64,000 bases of DNA, from the NCBI RefSeq assembly GCF_002968015.1, contig NZ_PUIP01000009.1, forward strand, positions 62,001 to 126,000. The letters run 5' to 3'. A program made the position numbers and the translations under genes. The first letter of the stretch is position 1; the number at the start of each line of letters is the position of its first letter. The notes below the pieces were generated by a model that ran no database searches, was not told where the DNA came from, and worked only from the letters and a program-made list of their open reading frames with translations. Source of the DNA: Massilia phosphatilytica. GTDB lineage: Bacteria > Pseudomonadota > Gammaproteobacteria > Burkholderiales > Burkholderiaceae_D. This document shows, piece after piece, positions 27,159 through 35,299 of the stretch.

Positions 27159-27422
27159 TAAGGACCTCCCTTGTGTTTTTTAAAACCTTGTCAGGTTCAC
27201 AGCGATGATACAGGAAACGTGGAGCGATCCGATCCAGCGAGATAACCATGTGGTCAAGTGGTCCAAGTCAAAACGGACGTTTTGGGGAGACGCCTGACAC
27301 TGCAAACGTTTTTTCTTTAATTTGCAAAACTGTTCACCTATAATCGACCGTTGCAAAAAAGCCTTTTACTGGTTTGCAACGTATTGCATTGCAACATTTC
27401 GCATTTGACGAATGGAGTTGGT
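27159..27422. promoter_or_regulatory. mscL-petA divergent gap with TTGCA cluster and petA promoter
   Basis: 264 bases. TATAAT (27339-27344) with TTTAAT 17 bases upstream is a candidate petABC promoter. Around it TTGCA or its complement TGCAA recurs: 27301, 27321, 27350, 27373, 27383 and 27389. A 6-bp inverted repeat CAAAAC-GGAC-GTTTTG (27269-27284) lies further upstream. Confidence 0.5.
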
Positions 27423-28037
27423 ATGAGTAATGAGAAGCAGGTCGATCCAGGCCGGCGAGGCTTGCTCGTGGCTACATGCGCGGCGGGTGGCGTTGTCGGT
27501 GTTTCAACGGCCGGGGTGCTGGTCAGTACGTTGCAGCCCTCCGAACGAGCGAAGGCGGCCGGTGCACCGGTCGAAGCGGATATCTCCGACGTCAAGCCGG
27601 GTGAATTGAAGGTCGTGGAATGGCGCGGCAAGCCCGTCTGGATTCTCCGCCGTACTCCCGACATGCTGGCCAGCCTGCCGAAGAACGACAGCCTGGTCGC
27701 CGATCCGAATTCCGATAAAAACTATCAAATGCCGGTGCCGGCATATGCGAAGAACGAATTCCGTGCGCGCCAGGATCACAAGGACGTGCTCGTCGTCGTC
27801 GGCATCTGTTCCCACCTGGGCTGCTCGCCCTCTTCCCGCTTCACCGAAGGCCCCCAGCCGAACCTGCCGGACGACTGGCACGGCGGCTTCCTCTGCCCCT
27901 GCCACGGTTCCACGTTCGACCTGTCGGGCCGCGTCTTCAAGAACAAGCCGGCGCCAGCCAACCTCGACGTCCCCCCGTACATGTACCTGTCCGACAACAA
28001 GATCTTGATCGGCAAAGACGAGAAAGGCGAGGCATAA
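27423..28037 (+). CDS. petA: ubiquinol-cytochrome c reductase Rieske iron-sulfur subunit
   Basis: 2Fe-2S subunit of the bc1 complex. 204 aa. Twin Arg (11-12) precede a membrane helix (GLLVATCAAGGVVGVSTAG), consistent with Tat-dependent insertion. Cluster boxes are CSHLGC (129-134) and CPCHGS (158-163). ATG 27423 (MSNEKQ) is used; the frame extends upstream but through the promoter region. One base separates its stop from petB. Confidence 0.97.
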   Translation: MSNEKQVDPGRRGLLVATCAAGGVVGVSTAGVLVSTLQPSERAKAAGAPVEADISDVKPGELKVVEWRGKPVWILRRTPDMLASLPKNDSLVADPNSDKNYQMPVPAYAKNEFRARQDHKDVLVVVGICSHLGCSPSSRFTEGPQPNLPDDWHGGFLCPCHGSTFDLSGRVFKNKPAPANLDVPPYMYLSDNKILIGKDEKGEA

Positions 28038-28038
28038 G

Positions 28039-29448
28039 ATGGGCGCAGCGTTCAAGGACACCAAACTCCCGGCCGACGCGCCGAAAAGCCACAAGGCCCT
28101 GGCCTGGGTCGACGACCGCTTCCCGCTGTCGAAACTGTGGAACGACCAGTGGGGTCGCTATTACGCCCCGAAGAACTTCAACATCTGGTACCTGTTCGGC
28201 TCGCTGGCCATGCTGGTGCTCGTGCTGCAGATCGTCACCGGCATCTTCCTGACCATGCACTACAAGCCGGACGCCAATCTCGCGTTCGGTTCCGTCGAAT
28301 ACATCATGCGCGAAGTCCCGTGGGGCTGGCTCGTGCGCTACATGCACTCGACGGGCGCCTCGGCCTTCTTCATCGTCGTGTACCTGCACATGACCCGTGG
28401 CCTGCTGTACGGCTCGTACCGCAAGCCGCGCGAGCTGATCTGGCTGTTCGGCTTCGCGATCTTCCTGTGCCTGATGGCCGAGGCCTTCTTCGGCTACCTG
28501 CTGCCGTGGGGCCAGATGTCGTACTGGGGCGCCCAGGTGATCGTGAACCTGTTCAGCGCCATCCCGTTCATCGGCCCGGACCTGTCGCTGTGGATCCGCG
28601 GCGACTACGTCGTGTCGGACGCCACCCTGAACCGCTTCTTCGCCTTCCACGTGATCGCGATCCCGCTGGTGCTGCTGGGCCTCGTCGCCGCGCACCTGAT
28701 CGCGCTGCACGAAGTGGGGTCGAACAACCCGGACGGCATCGAGGTCAAGGAAAACCTGGGCCCGGACGGCCACGGCCTCGACACCATTCCTTCCCACCCG
28801 TACTACACGACGAAGGACTTGTTCGGCGTGTCGGCCTTCCTGCTGATCTACAGCGCCGTCGTGTTCTTCGCGCCGGAAATGGGCGGCTACTTCCTGGAAT
28901 ATAACAACTTCCTGCCAGCAGACTCCCTGAAGACCCCGCCGCACATCGCACCGACCTGGTACTTCACGCCGTTCTACTCGGTGCTGCGCGCGACGACGTC
29001 CGACTTCATGTGGGTCGTGATGGTCGGCGTGGCCGCCTACGTCGTGTTCATCTGGCTCCGTTCGCGCCTGTCGTACAAGACCAAGGTCGCGATCACCGTC
29101 GTCGCCATCCTGGCCGAGATCGGCATGCTGCTGCTGGAGGCGAAGTTCTGGGGCGTCGTGCTGTTCGGTTCGTCCGTCGTGATCCTGGCCCTGCTGCCGT
29201 GGCTGGACCATTCGCCGGTGAAGTCGATCCGCTACCGTCCAAGCTGGCACAAATACGTGTACGCCGTGTTCTTCGCGACCTTCCTGACGCTCGGCTACCT
29301 CGGCACCCAGCTGCCGACCCCGGCCTACACGCTGATCGCCCAGGCCTGCACCCTGCTGTACTTTAGCTTCTTCCTCCTGATGCCGTGGTGGAGCGCGATG
29401 GGCCGGTTCAAGCCGGTGCCCAAGCGTGTCACGTTCACCCCGCATTGA
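28039..29448 (+). CDS. petB: cytochrome b of the bc1 complex
   Basis: Membrane core of complex III with two hemes b and the two quinone sites. 469 aa with about 8-9 membrane helices. Heme ligands: His pair in MHSTGASAFFIVVYLHMTRG and pair in FHVIAIPLVLLGLVAAHL. The Qo-site PEWY-type motif appears here as PTWYFTPFYS. The first 45 residues are a hydrophilic extension ahead of NIWYLFGSLAMLVLV. Confidence 0.97.
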   Translation: MGAAFKDTKLPADAPKSHKALAWVDDRFPLSKLWNDQWGRYYAPKNFNIWYLFGSLAMLVLVLQIVTGIFLTMHYKPDANLAFGSVEYIMREVPWGWLVRYMHSTGASAFFIVVYLHMTRGLLYGSYRKPRELIWLFGFAIFLCLMAEAFFGYLLPWGQMSYWGAQVIVNLFSAIPFIGPDLSLWIRGDYVVSDATLNRFFAFHVIAIPLVLLGLVAAHLIALHEVGSNNPDGIEVKENLGPDGHGLDTIPSHPYYTTKDLFGVSAFLLIYSAVVFFAPEMGGYFLEYNNFLPADSLKTPPHIAPTWYFTPFYSVLRATTSDFMWVVMVGVAAYVVFIWLRSRLSYKTKVAITVVAILAEIGMLLLEAKFWGVVLFGSSVVILALLPWLDHSPVKSIRYRPSWHKYVYAVFFATFLTLGYLGTQLPTPAYTLIAQACTLLYFSFFLLMPWWSAMGRFKPVPKRVTFTPH

Positions 29449-29474
29449 TTCCGGACTCAAGCCAAAGGACAACC

Positions 29475-30239
29475 ATGATGTTTTTTTCGAAAAAACTGCT
29501 CGCGGTCCTGGCCCTGCTGCCGGGATTCGTGTTCGCGAACGAAGGGACGTTCGCGCTCGACCGGGCGCCCGAACGCACCGACATCGCATCTCTGCAAAAC
29601 GGCGCCAAGCTGTTCGTCAACTACTGCCTGAACTGCCATTCCGCATCGTCGATGCGCTACAATCGCCTGCGCGATCTGGGATTGAGCGAAGACCAGATCA
29701 AGAACAACCTGCTGTTCTCGGGCGAGAAGGTGGGCGACCTGATGACGATTGCAATGCGTCCCGCGGATGCGAAAGCCTGGTTCGGCGCCGTGCCGCCCGA
29801 CCTGTCCGTGATCACGCGCGCGCGCGCCTCGGGCGCCGGCTCCGGCCCCGACTACATCTATACTTACCTGCGCACTTTCTACAAGGACGACACCCGTCCG
29901 ACCGGCTGGAACAACCTGGTCGTGCCGAACGTCGCCATGCCGCACGTGCTGTGGCAGTTGCAGGGGGTGCGCACGGTCAAGATGGTCGAGGAACCGGATC
30001 CGCACGAGCCAGGCAAGACCGTGCACCGTTTCGCCGGCTTCGAGCAGGTGACGCCGGGCACGCTGAGCCCGCAGGAGTTCGATACGCAGGTGGCCGACCT
30101 GGTCGGCTACATGGACTGGATGGCCGAACCGGCGCGCGACTTTCGCAAGCGCCTGGGCGCGATCGTCGTGATTTTCCTCGCTTTCTTCGCTTTCCTGGCC
30201 TGGTCGTTGAATGCTTCTTATTGGAAAGACGTAAAGTGA
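29475..30239 (+). CDS. petC: cytochrome c1 of the bc1 complex
   Basis: Heme c subunit that passes electrons to soluble cytochrome c. 254 aa. Signal peptide (KKLLAVLALLPGFVFA), heme site CLNCH (51-55), MTIAMRPADAKAWFG with the Met ligand region, and a C-terminal anchor (LGAIVVIFLAFFAFLAWSLN). ATG 29475 follows AAAGGA by 5 bases. It completes the petABC operon. Confidence 0.97.
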   Translation: MMFFSKKLLAVLALLPGFVFANEGTFALDRAPERTDIASLQNGAKLFVNYCLNCHSASSMRYNRLRDLGLSEDQIKNNLLFSGEKVGDLMTIAMRPADAKAWFGAVPPDLSVITRARASGAGSGPDYIYTYLRTFYKDDTRPTGWNNLVVPNVAMPHVLWQLQGVRTVKMVEEPDPHEPGKTVHRFAGFEQVTPGTLSPQEFDTQVADLVGYMDWMAEPARDFRKRLGAIVVIFLAFFAFLAWSLNASYWKDVK

Positions 30240-30242
30240 CTT

Positions 30243-30312
30243 GATTGCCCGGTTATAATGCGGGCAATGTCTATTCGGGGTGAGCCGCCTGGCGCTTCAC
30301 CCCTTTGTTTCT
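30243..30312 (+). terminator. two hairpins between petC and sspA
   Basis: Hairpin 1 (ATTGCCCG / CGGGCAAT, about 30244-30268) carries TATAAT (30254-30259) in its loop. Hairpin 2 has stem GGGGTGA (30277-30283) / TCACCCC (30297-30303) followed by TTTGTTTCTT, which is terminator-like. The region either ends petABC transcription or forms the sspA leader. Confidence 0.55.
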
Positions 30313-30329
30313 TGAAGGAACTATAAACC

Positions 30330-30941
30330 ATGATGGTTCTCTACTCCGGCACCACGTGCCCGTTCTCCCAGCGCTGCCGCCTGGTCCTGTTCGAAAAGGG
30401 CATGGACTTCGAGGTGCGCGACGTGGATCTGTTTAACAAGCCCGAGGACATCTCGACGATGAATCCGTACGGCCAGGTGCCGATCCTGGTCGAGCGCGAA
30501 CTGATTCTGTACGAATCGAACATCATCAACGAATACATCGACGAGCGCTTCCCGCATCCGCAGCTGATGCCGGCCGACCCGCTCATGCGCGCCCGTGCCC
30601 GCCTGATGCTGTTCAACTTCGAGAAGGAACTGTTCGTCCACGTCAACACGCTCGAAAACGAGCGCAACAAGGTGGGCGACAAGAGCCACGACAAGGCGCG
30701 CGCCGAAATCCGCGACCGCCTGACGACGCTGGCCCCGCTGTTCCTCAAGAACAAGTACATGCTGGGTGACGAGTTCTCGATGCTGGACGTGGCCATTGCC
30801 CCGCTGCTGTGGCGCCTGGACCACTACGGCATCGAACTGTCGAAGACCGCGGCACCGCTGATGAAGTACGCCGAGCGCATTTTCTCGCGTCCGGCCTACA
30901 TCGAAGCCCTGACCCCGTCCGAAAAGGTGATGCGCCGTTAA
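30330..30941 (+). CDS. sspA: stringent starvation protein A (GST-fold)
   Basis: RNA polymerase-associated protein involved in stationary-phase and acid-stress gene expression. 203 aa. Glutaredoxin-like N-terminal domain (YSGTTCPFSQRCRLVLFEKGMDFEV, NPYGQVPILVERELILYESNIINEYIDERFPHP) and an all-helical GST C-domain. GAAGGAAC lies upstream of ATG 30330; ATG 30333 is possible. Pairs with sspB. Confidence 0.96.
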   Translation: MMVLYSGTTCPFSQRCRLVLFEKGMDFEVRDVDLFNKPEDISTMNPYGQVPILVERELILYESNIINEYIDERFPHPQLMPADPLMRARARLMLFNFEKELFVHVNTLENERNKVGDKSHDKARAEIRDRLTTLAPLFLKNKYMLGDEFSMLDVAIAPLLWRLDHYGIELSKTAAPLMKYAERIFSRPAYIEALTPSEKVMRR

Positions 30942-30957
30942 AGCGCCGCCTCCGTTG

Positions 30958-31003
30958 CACGCCAGTTTACGACGCCGCAGGCGAATCGAAGTACACTGGC
31001 GTG
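30958..31003 (+). repeat. 9-bp inverted repeat between sspA and sspB
   Basis: CACGCCAGT (30958-30966) and ACTGGCGTG (30995-31003) are perfectly complementary, with a 28-base loop that itself contains GCCGCAGGC. No T run follows. It may be a processing or attenuation structure or an operator. Confidence 0.5.
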
Positions 31004-31031
31004 TAACATCTCGCATCATTTCGATCACACC

Positions 31032-31505
31032 ATGCCAGACATCTCCACCAAGCCGTACCTGCTGCGCGCCATTTACGAATGGTGCACGGACAGCGGCTAC
31101 ACGCCTTACCTGGCCGTCAAGGTCGACGCCGCCACCACGGTTCCGATGGAATACGTGAAAAAGGGCGAGATCATCCTGAACATCAGCTACGGCGCAACGT
31201 CCGGGCTGAAAATGGACAACGACGCGATCACCTTCCGGGCGCGCTTCAACGGCGTCTCACGCGAGCTGTACATCCCGGTGCACAACGTACTGGCCATCTA
31301 CGCCAACGAAAACGGCCAGGGCATGGCCTTCGACGTCACGACAAGCGCCGCCGACCTGCCCCCGTCCGCACCGGAACCGGCAGCCGCGCCTGCTCCCGGC
31401 CTGGCCGCCGTCCCGGCCAAGACCTCCGAGGTGTCGCATGTACCCGACGACGACGACGAACCACCCAAAAAAGGTGGACGTCCTACGTTGACCCGTATCA
31501 AATAA
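31032..31505 (+). CDS. sspB: ClpXP protease specificity-enhancing factor SspB
   Basis: Adaptor that delivers ssrA-tagged proteins to ClpXP. 157 aa. Conserved N-terminal domain (KPYLLRAIYEWCTDSGYTPYL, ILNISYGAT, FNGVSRELYIPVHNVLAIYA), an Ala/Pro linker and a short C-terminal ClpX-binding tail (GGRPTLTRIK). The tRNA-Thr promoter lies inside its last codons. Confidence 0.96.
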   Translation: MPDISTKPYLLRAIYEWCTDSGYTPYLAVKVDAATTVPMEYVKKGEIILNISYGATSGLKMDNDAITFRARFNGVSRELYIPVHNVLAIYANENGQGMAFDVTTSAADLPPSAPEPAAAPAPGLAAVPAKTSEVSHVPDDDDEPPKKGGRPTLTRIK

Positions 31506-31514
31506 GGGTATAAT
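31488..31514 (+). promoter_or_regulatory. tRNA-Thr promoter overlapping the end of sspB
   Basis: TTGACC (31488-31493), 15-base spacer (16 if GTTGAC is used), TATAAT (31509-31514); the tRNA begins 13 bases later. Confidence 0.7.
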
Positions 31515-31526
31515 TCTGGCCACATT

Positions 31527-31602
31527 GCCGGCTTAGCTCATCAGGTAGAGCAGTTGATTTGTAATCATCAGGTGGCGGGTTCGAGTCCTGCAGCCGGCAC
31601 CA
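31527..31602 (+). tRNA. tRNA-Thr (anticodon TGT)
   Basis: 76 nt including an encoded CCA. The acceptor GCCGGCT pairs with AGCCGGC; D arm AGCTCATCAGGTAGAGC; anticodon loop TTTGTAA; T loop TTCGAGT with a GCGGG/CCTGC stem. In the anticodon stem GTTGA faces TCATC, leaving a T-T mismatch at the second pair. Confidence 0.97.
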
Positions 31603-31620
31603 AGATTCAGCGGTAAAAAC

Positions 31621-31656
31621 AAAGGGTTACGCGCTCATGCACGTAACCCTTTTGTG
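31621..31656. terminator. bidirectional terminator between tRNA-Thr and rtcA
   Basis: Perfect 11-bp stem AAAGGGTTACG (31621-31631) / CGTAACCCTTT (31642-31652), T-rich on both exits (TTTTGTGTTTG on plus; TTTGTTTTTACC on minus). The rtcA stop codon (31635-31637) sits in the loop. Confidence 0.88.
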
Positions 31657-32684
31657 TTTGTACGCTCCACCGTACAGCTGTCGACACCATCCCACCTGCC
31701 GAACGTGAACCGCACGGGCAGAAACGTCTCGATCACCTGCGCATTGGTACGCGCATGCATCGACACCTCGTCCAGCGTGAAACCACCGCCGCCGGCCAGC
31801 GCGAGCGGAAGCATCATCTGGTCGGCCAGGTATTCGGCAAATACCGCCCGTGACTCGAGATACTGGCGCGTGCGCCGCACCACCTGGTGCGCCACCTCTT
31901 CGGACGTGACGGACTTTGCGCCGAATGCCGTGAACACCTCCGTCGCGTGTTCGTGGTCGAGCGTCAGCATCAGGGCATTGCCCGGCCCCTGGTCGGCCGG
32001 CAGGCCGCGTATCAACAACTGGTTTCCGCTCCAGTGCATGGCCCTGCCCACGCATTCCAGTTCGCGCTGCGCGACCCGTTCCGGCACGCCGGCCACGAAC
32101 GCCTCGGCGTACGCCGCACGAGGTTCGCCGCGCGTCATCCAGGTGCGCGGCTGCAGTGCCGTGCAGGGCTCCACGCGGGCGTCGACGATGCCGCCACCGG
32201 TCGGATAGAAGCCGAAGCGCTCCAGGTCGATGTCGATGCAGGCGCCCATCTCGGCCAGGCGCGGGCACCACGCACGTTGCAGGAATTGCACGGGCGGCGC
32301 CATCGGGTTGTGCGTCCCGCCGGCGAGCCGCAACGTCGACGGTTTATCTGCCTTCAGCAGGGCCGGCAGCACGGTCTGCAGCACCAGTGTGCAGCTGCCT
32401 GCCGTACCGATGGCGAATTCGTAGTCGCCGCCGGTCACCGGCCCCGGCACGAACGCCAGGTCCTGGCTGCCGAGCGCAGCGCCCGTCGCTTCGCCACCGC
32501 ACACCCGCAAGGCCGCCTGCACGGCCACGAGGTGCTGGCGCATCAGGCCGGGCTTGGCGCGGTTGGCGCGGATGTTCCGGATACGGAATGGCCGCCCCGT
32601 GATCATGGCAAGCGTCAGCGCGCTGCGCAGGATCTGGCCGCCGCCCTCCCCCAGTGCGCCGTCCAGTTCGATCATGCCGCTCAT
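31635..32684 (-). CDS. rtcA: RNA 3'-terminal phosphate cyclase RtcA
   Basis: Converts RNA 3'-phosphate ends to 2',3'-cyclic phosphates using ATP through a His-AMP intermediate. 349 aa. N-terminal GALGEGGGQILRSALTLAMITGRPFRI, RANRAKPGLMRQHL and GGTHNPMAPPVQFLQ are family signatures, and the adenylated His lies in LADQMMLPLALAGGGGFTL-side context. ATG 32684 overlaps the rtcB stop (ATGA), so the two are translationally coupled. Confidence 0.95.
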   Translation of the reverse strand: MSGMIELDGALGEGGGQILRSALTLAMITGRPFRIRNIRANRAKPGLMRQHLVAVQAALRVCGGEATGAALGSQDLAFVPGPVTGGDYEFAIGTAGSCTLVLQTVLPALLKADKPSTLRLAGGTHNPMAPPVQFLQRAWCPRLAEMGACIDIDLERFGFYPTGGGIVDARVEPCTALQPRTWMTRGEPRAAYAEAFVAGVPERVAQRELECVGRAMHWSGNQLLIRGLPADQGPGNALMLTLDHEHATEVFTAFGAKSVTSEEVAHQVVRRTRQYLESRAVFAEYLADQMMLPLALAGGGGFTLDEVSMHARTNAQVIETFLPVRFTFGRWDGVDSCTVERTNTKGLRA

Positions 32685-33916
32685 CCTTTTACGCAGACGA
32701 TCTGCTTCAGGGTGTGCACGACCTCGACGAGGTCGCTCTGTGCCGCCATCACGGCGTCGATATCCTTGTAGGCCATCGGGATCTCGTCGATCACGCCGGC
32801 ATCCTTGCGGCATTCGACGCCCTCGGTGGCACGCACCTGGTCGTCGACCGAGTAGCGGCGCTTGGCCTCGGTGCGGCTCATGGTGCGGCCGGCGCCGTGG
32901 CTGCAGCTGTGGAAGCTTTCCGGGTTGCCCTTGCCGCGCACGATGTAGCTCCTGACGCCCATCGATCCCGGGATGATCCCCAGTTCGCCCTCGCGTGCCG
33001 ACACGGCGCCCTTGCGCGTGACCAGCACGTCCTTGCCGAAGTGACGCTCTTTCTGCACGTAGTTGTGGTGGCAGTTCACGGCTTCCACGTGCGTCTCGAA
33101 CGGTTTCTTGATGACCGTGCGCACGGCCGCGATCAGGTTCTGCATCATCACTTCGCGGTTCATGCGCGCGAACTTCTGCGCCCAGCCGACCGCTTCGACG
33201 TAATCGTCGTAGTGTTGCGTACCCTCGTTCAGATAGGCCAGGTCCTGGTCGGGCAGATTCGCCAGATGCGTGCGCATGTCCTGCTTGGCCAGCTCGATGA
33301 AGTGCGAGCCGATCGCATTGCCGACGCCACGCGAGCCGGAGTGCAGCATGAACCACACAAAGCCCTGCTCGTCCAGGCAGATCTCGATGAAGTGGTTGCC
33401 GCTACCGAGCGTGCCCAGGTGCTTGTAGTTGTTCGTGTGCTTCAGCTTCGGCGTCTTCTGGCAGATGACGTCGAATTCGTCCTTCAGCGCCATCCACGCC
33501 TGGTCGACGGCCTGTGGCGGCGCGTCCCACGAGCCTTTGTCGCGTCCTTTGAACCTTCGCGTTTTCGGCGACATCCCATGCGGCACGGCTCGCTCGATGG
33601 CGCTGCGCAGCGGGCCCAGGTTGTCGGGCAGGTCGTTGGCGCTCAGGGTCGTCTTGGCGGCCATCATGCCGCAGCCGATGTCGACGCCGACCGCGGCCGG
33701 GATCACGGCGCCCAGCGTGGGAATCACGCTGCCGATCGTCGAGCCCTTGCCCAGGTGGACGTCGGGCATTGCCGCCATGTGCTTGTAAATGAACGGCATG
33801 CGCGCCGTGTTGGCCAGCTGGCGCTTGGCCTCCTCTTCGACCGGGACGCCGCGCGTCCACATCTTGACGGGACGGCCGCCTTCCACGTTCAGGACATCGT
33901 AGTGTTCGTCTTTCAT
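32681..33916 (-). CDS. rtcB: RNA-splicing ligase RtcB
   Basis: GTP- and Mn-dependent ligase joining 2',3'-cyclic phosphate or 3'-phosphate RNA to 5'-OH ends. 411 aa, close to the E. coli enzyme. Metal residues in VGVDIGCGMMA, GSGNHFIEI and LHSGSRGVGN; the guanylylated His is in SCSHGAGRTMSR. Two ATGs overlap at 33919 and 33916; GGGAGG 6 bases before 33916 favours the second. No rtcR activator gene or clear sigma-54 promoter is seen upstream. Confidence 0.96.
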   Translation of the reverse strand: MKDEHYDVLNVEGGRPVKMWTRGVPVEEEAKRQLANTARMPFIYKHMAAMPDVHLGKGSTIGSVIPTLGAVIPAAVGVDIGCGMMAAKTTLSANDLPDNLGPLRSAIERAVPHGMSPKTRRFKGRDKGSWDAPPQAVDQAWMALKDEFDVICQKTPKLKHTNNYKHLGTLGSGNHFIEICLDEQGFVWFMLHSGSRGVGNAIGSHFIELAKQDMRTHLANLPDQDLAYLNEGTQHYDDYVEAVGWAQKFARMNREVMMQNLIAAVRTVIKKPFETHVEAVNCHHNYVQKERHFGKDVLVTRKGAVSAREGELGIIPGSMGVRSYIVRGKGNPESFHSCSHGAGRTMSRTEAKRRYSVDDQVRATEGVECRKDAGVIDEIPMAYKDIDAVMAAQSDLVEVVHTLKQIVCVKG

Positions 33917-34101
33917 CATTTGCCTCCCCCATGCGCACGGGCAGAACATGGCGGCGCCCGTGGAGAATCCAAGTGCTTCCGGGACGGCACGGCGATTTCA
34001 CGGCCTGTACCGCCAATGCTGCGTTCTGTCGCAATCGACGGGTTCCGTCCAGGGCGTTTGCCTATAGTGGCTCCATCAGATCCCTATTTGGAGACACCGA
34101 C

Positions 34102-34869
34102 ATGAACAAACTGATCAAGAGCGCCTTTCTCGCCACCACCCTGGCCGTCAGTGCGCACGCAGCCGTGGCCGACGATCTCGTCCGCGAAAACCGCAACGTG
34201 GATGCGAATGTATCGAAGGTGCGCCTGGGCGGCGTGATCCGCCTGAATCTGCACCAGGGGACGACGCCGTCGCTGGTGGTGTCCGGCGACCGCCGCTACG
34301 TGACAAAGGTGACGACCACGCAGCGCGGCGACACGCTCGTGATCGACATGGAAAGCAATACGCGCTTCGAAGGCAACAGCAAGAACGAGCTGCGCGCCGA
34401 CCTCACCGTGCCGAACCTGAGCGAATTCGTGTCGCAGGGCGTCGGTTCCAGCGAGATCTCCGGCTTCAGCGGCGACAAGCTGAAGCTCGCGCTGGACGGC
34501 GCCGGCGCCGTGCGCTTCACGGGGCAATACCGCGACGTCGACGCGCGCCTGGGCGGCGTCGGCGGGCTCACGCTGAATCCCGGCCAGGCCGACCGTATCG
34601 AGCTGCGCCTGGGCGGCGCCGGCCATATCACCGTGGCCGGCCAGACCAAGGTCTTGCGCGCGCAACTGGGCGGCGTCGGTGGTCTCGACGCTCAACAATT
34701 GCGCGCGGAAACGGTCGACCTGGATATGACCGGTCTCGGCGGTGCCAGCGTGTATGCCAAAACCGCAGCCAACGTCAATCTGAGCGGCATGGGCTCGGCC
34801 ACCGTCTACGGCAAGCCGGCCACGCGCAATGCGACGACGAATGGCTTCGGGAAAGTCAGCTGGCAGTAA
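34102..34869 (+). CDS. secreted GIN-domain (DUF2807) protein
   Basis: 255 aa. Signal peptide (FLATTLAVSAHAAVA), then a right-handed beta-helix-like GIN/putative autotransporter adhesin head domain with repeating strands (VGSSEISGFSGDKLKLALDGAGAV, LGGVGGLTLNPGQADRIELRLGGAG, LGGVGGLDAQQL, LNLSGMGSATVYG-type turns). Such domains are predicted periplasmic or surface proteins of unknown function. Divergent from rtcB. Confidence 0.85.
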   Translation: MNKLIKSAFLATTLAVSAHAAVADDLVRENRNVDANVSKVRLGGVIRLNLHQGTTPSLVVSGDRRYVTKVTTTQRGDTLVIDMESNTRFEGNSKNELRADLTVPNLSEFVSQGVGSSEISGFSGDKLKLALDGAGAVRFTGQYRDVDARLGGVGGLTLNPGQADRIELRLGGAGHITVAGQTKVLRAQLGGVGGLDAQQLRAETVDLDMTGLGGASVYAKTAANVNLSGMGSATVYGKPATRNATTNGFGKVSWQ

Positions 34870-34884
34870 ATCGCCGGCAGTGCG

Positions 34885-35208
34885 TCAGCGGATGACCGTG
34901 TCGTTCTTGACGGACTTCACGCCATTCACGCCACGCGCGATTTCCACTGCCTTCTGGGCGGATTCGCGCGAATCGACGAAGCCGCTCAGCTGCACCGTGC
35001 CCTTGAACGTTTCCACCTGCACCTGGGTCGCCTTGACCGTCGGATCGGCAGCAAACGCCGCTTTCACCTTGCCGGTGATCACGGAATCGTCGATGTATTC
35101 GCCGGTGCCTTCGCGGGTTGGCGTCGGCGCGCAGGCTGCGAGCGAGACCAGCAGCGAGGTCGCGAGGACCGACTGGGCAATGGCGGACTGAAAACGAGTG
35201 AGCTTCAT
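34885..35208 (-). CDS. BON-domain lipoprotein
   Basis: 107 aa. Lipoprotein signal with lipobox LAAC, then one BON (OsmY/nodulation) domain (ITGKVKAAFAADPTVKATQVQVETFKG; VQLSGFVDSRESAQKAVEIARGVNGVKSV). BON proteins bind phospholipid membranes and are often osmotic-stress inducible. GGGAG precedes ATG 35208. Only 15 bases separate it from the convergent GIN gene. Confidence 0.9.
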   Translation of the reverse strand: MKLTRFQSAIAQSVLATSLLVSLAACAPTPTREGTGEYIDDSVITGKVKAAFAADPTVKATQVQVETFKGTVQLSGFVDSRESAQKAVEIARGVNGVKSVKNDTVIR

Positions 35209-35299
35209 GGCGATTCTCCCGAGTTATCAAGAATTTTATTATTCCTAATTTCGGAGGAGCCTGTCGCCCGCTACTGTTGTGAAAACGGCACGACAGGAT

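Noticed and set aside
31527..31602. tRNA-Thr as an integration site
   Set aside because: No integrase, no 3'-end direct repeat, and the flanking genes are core (sspB, rtcA).
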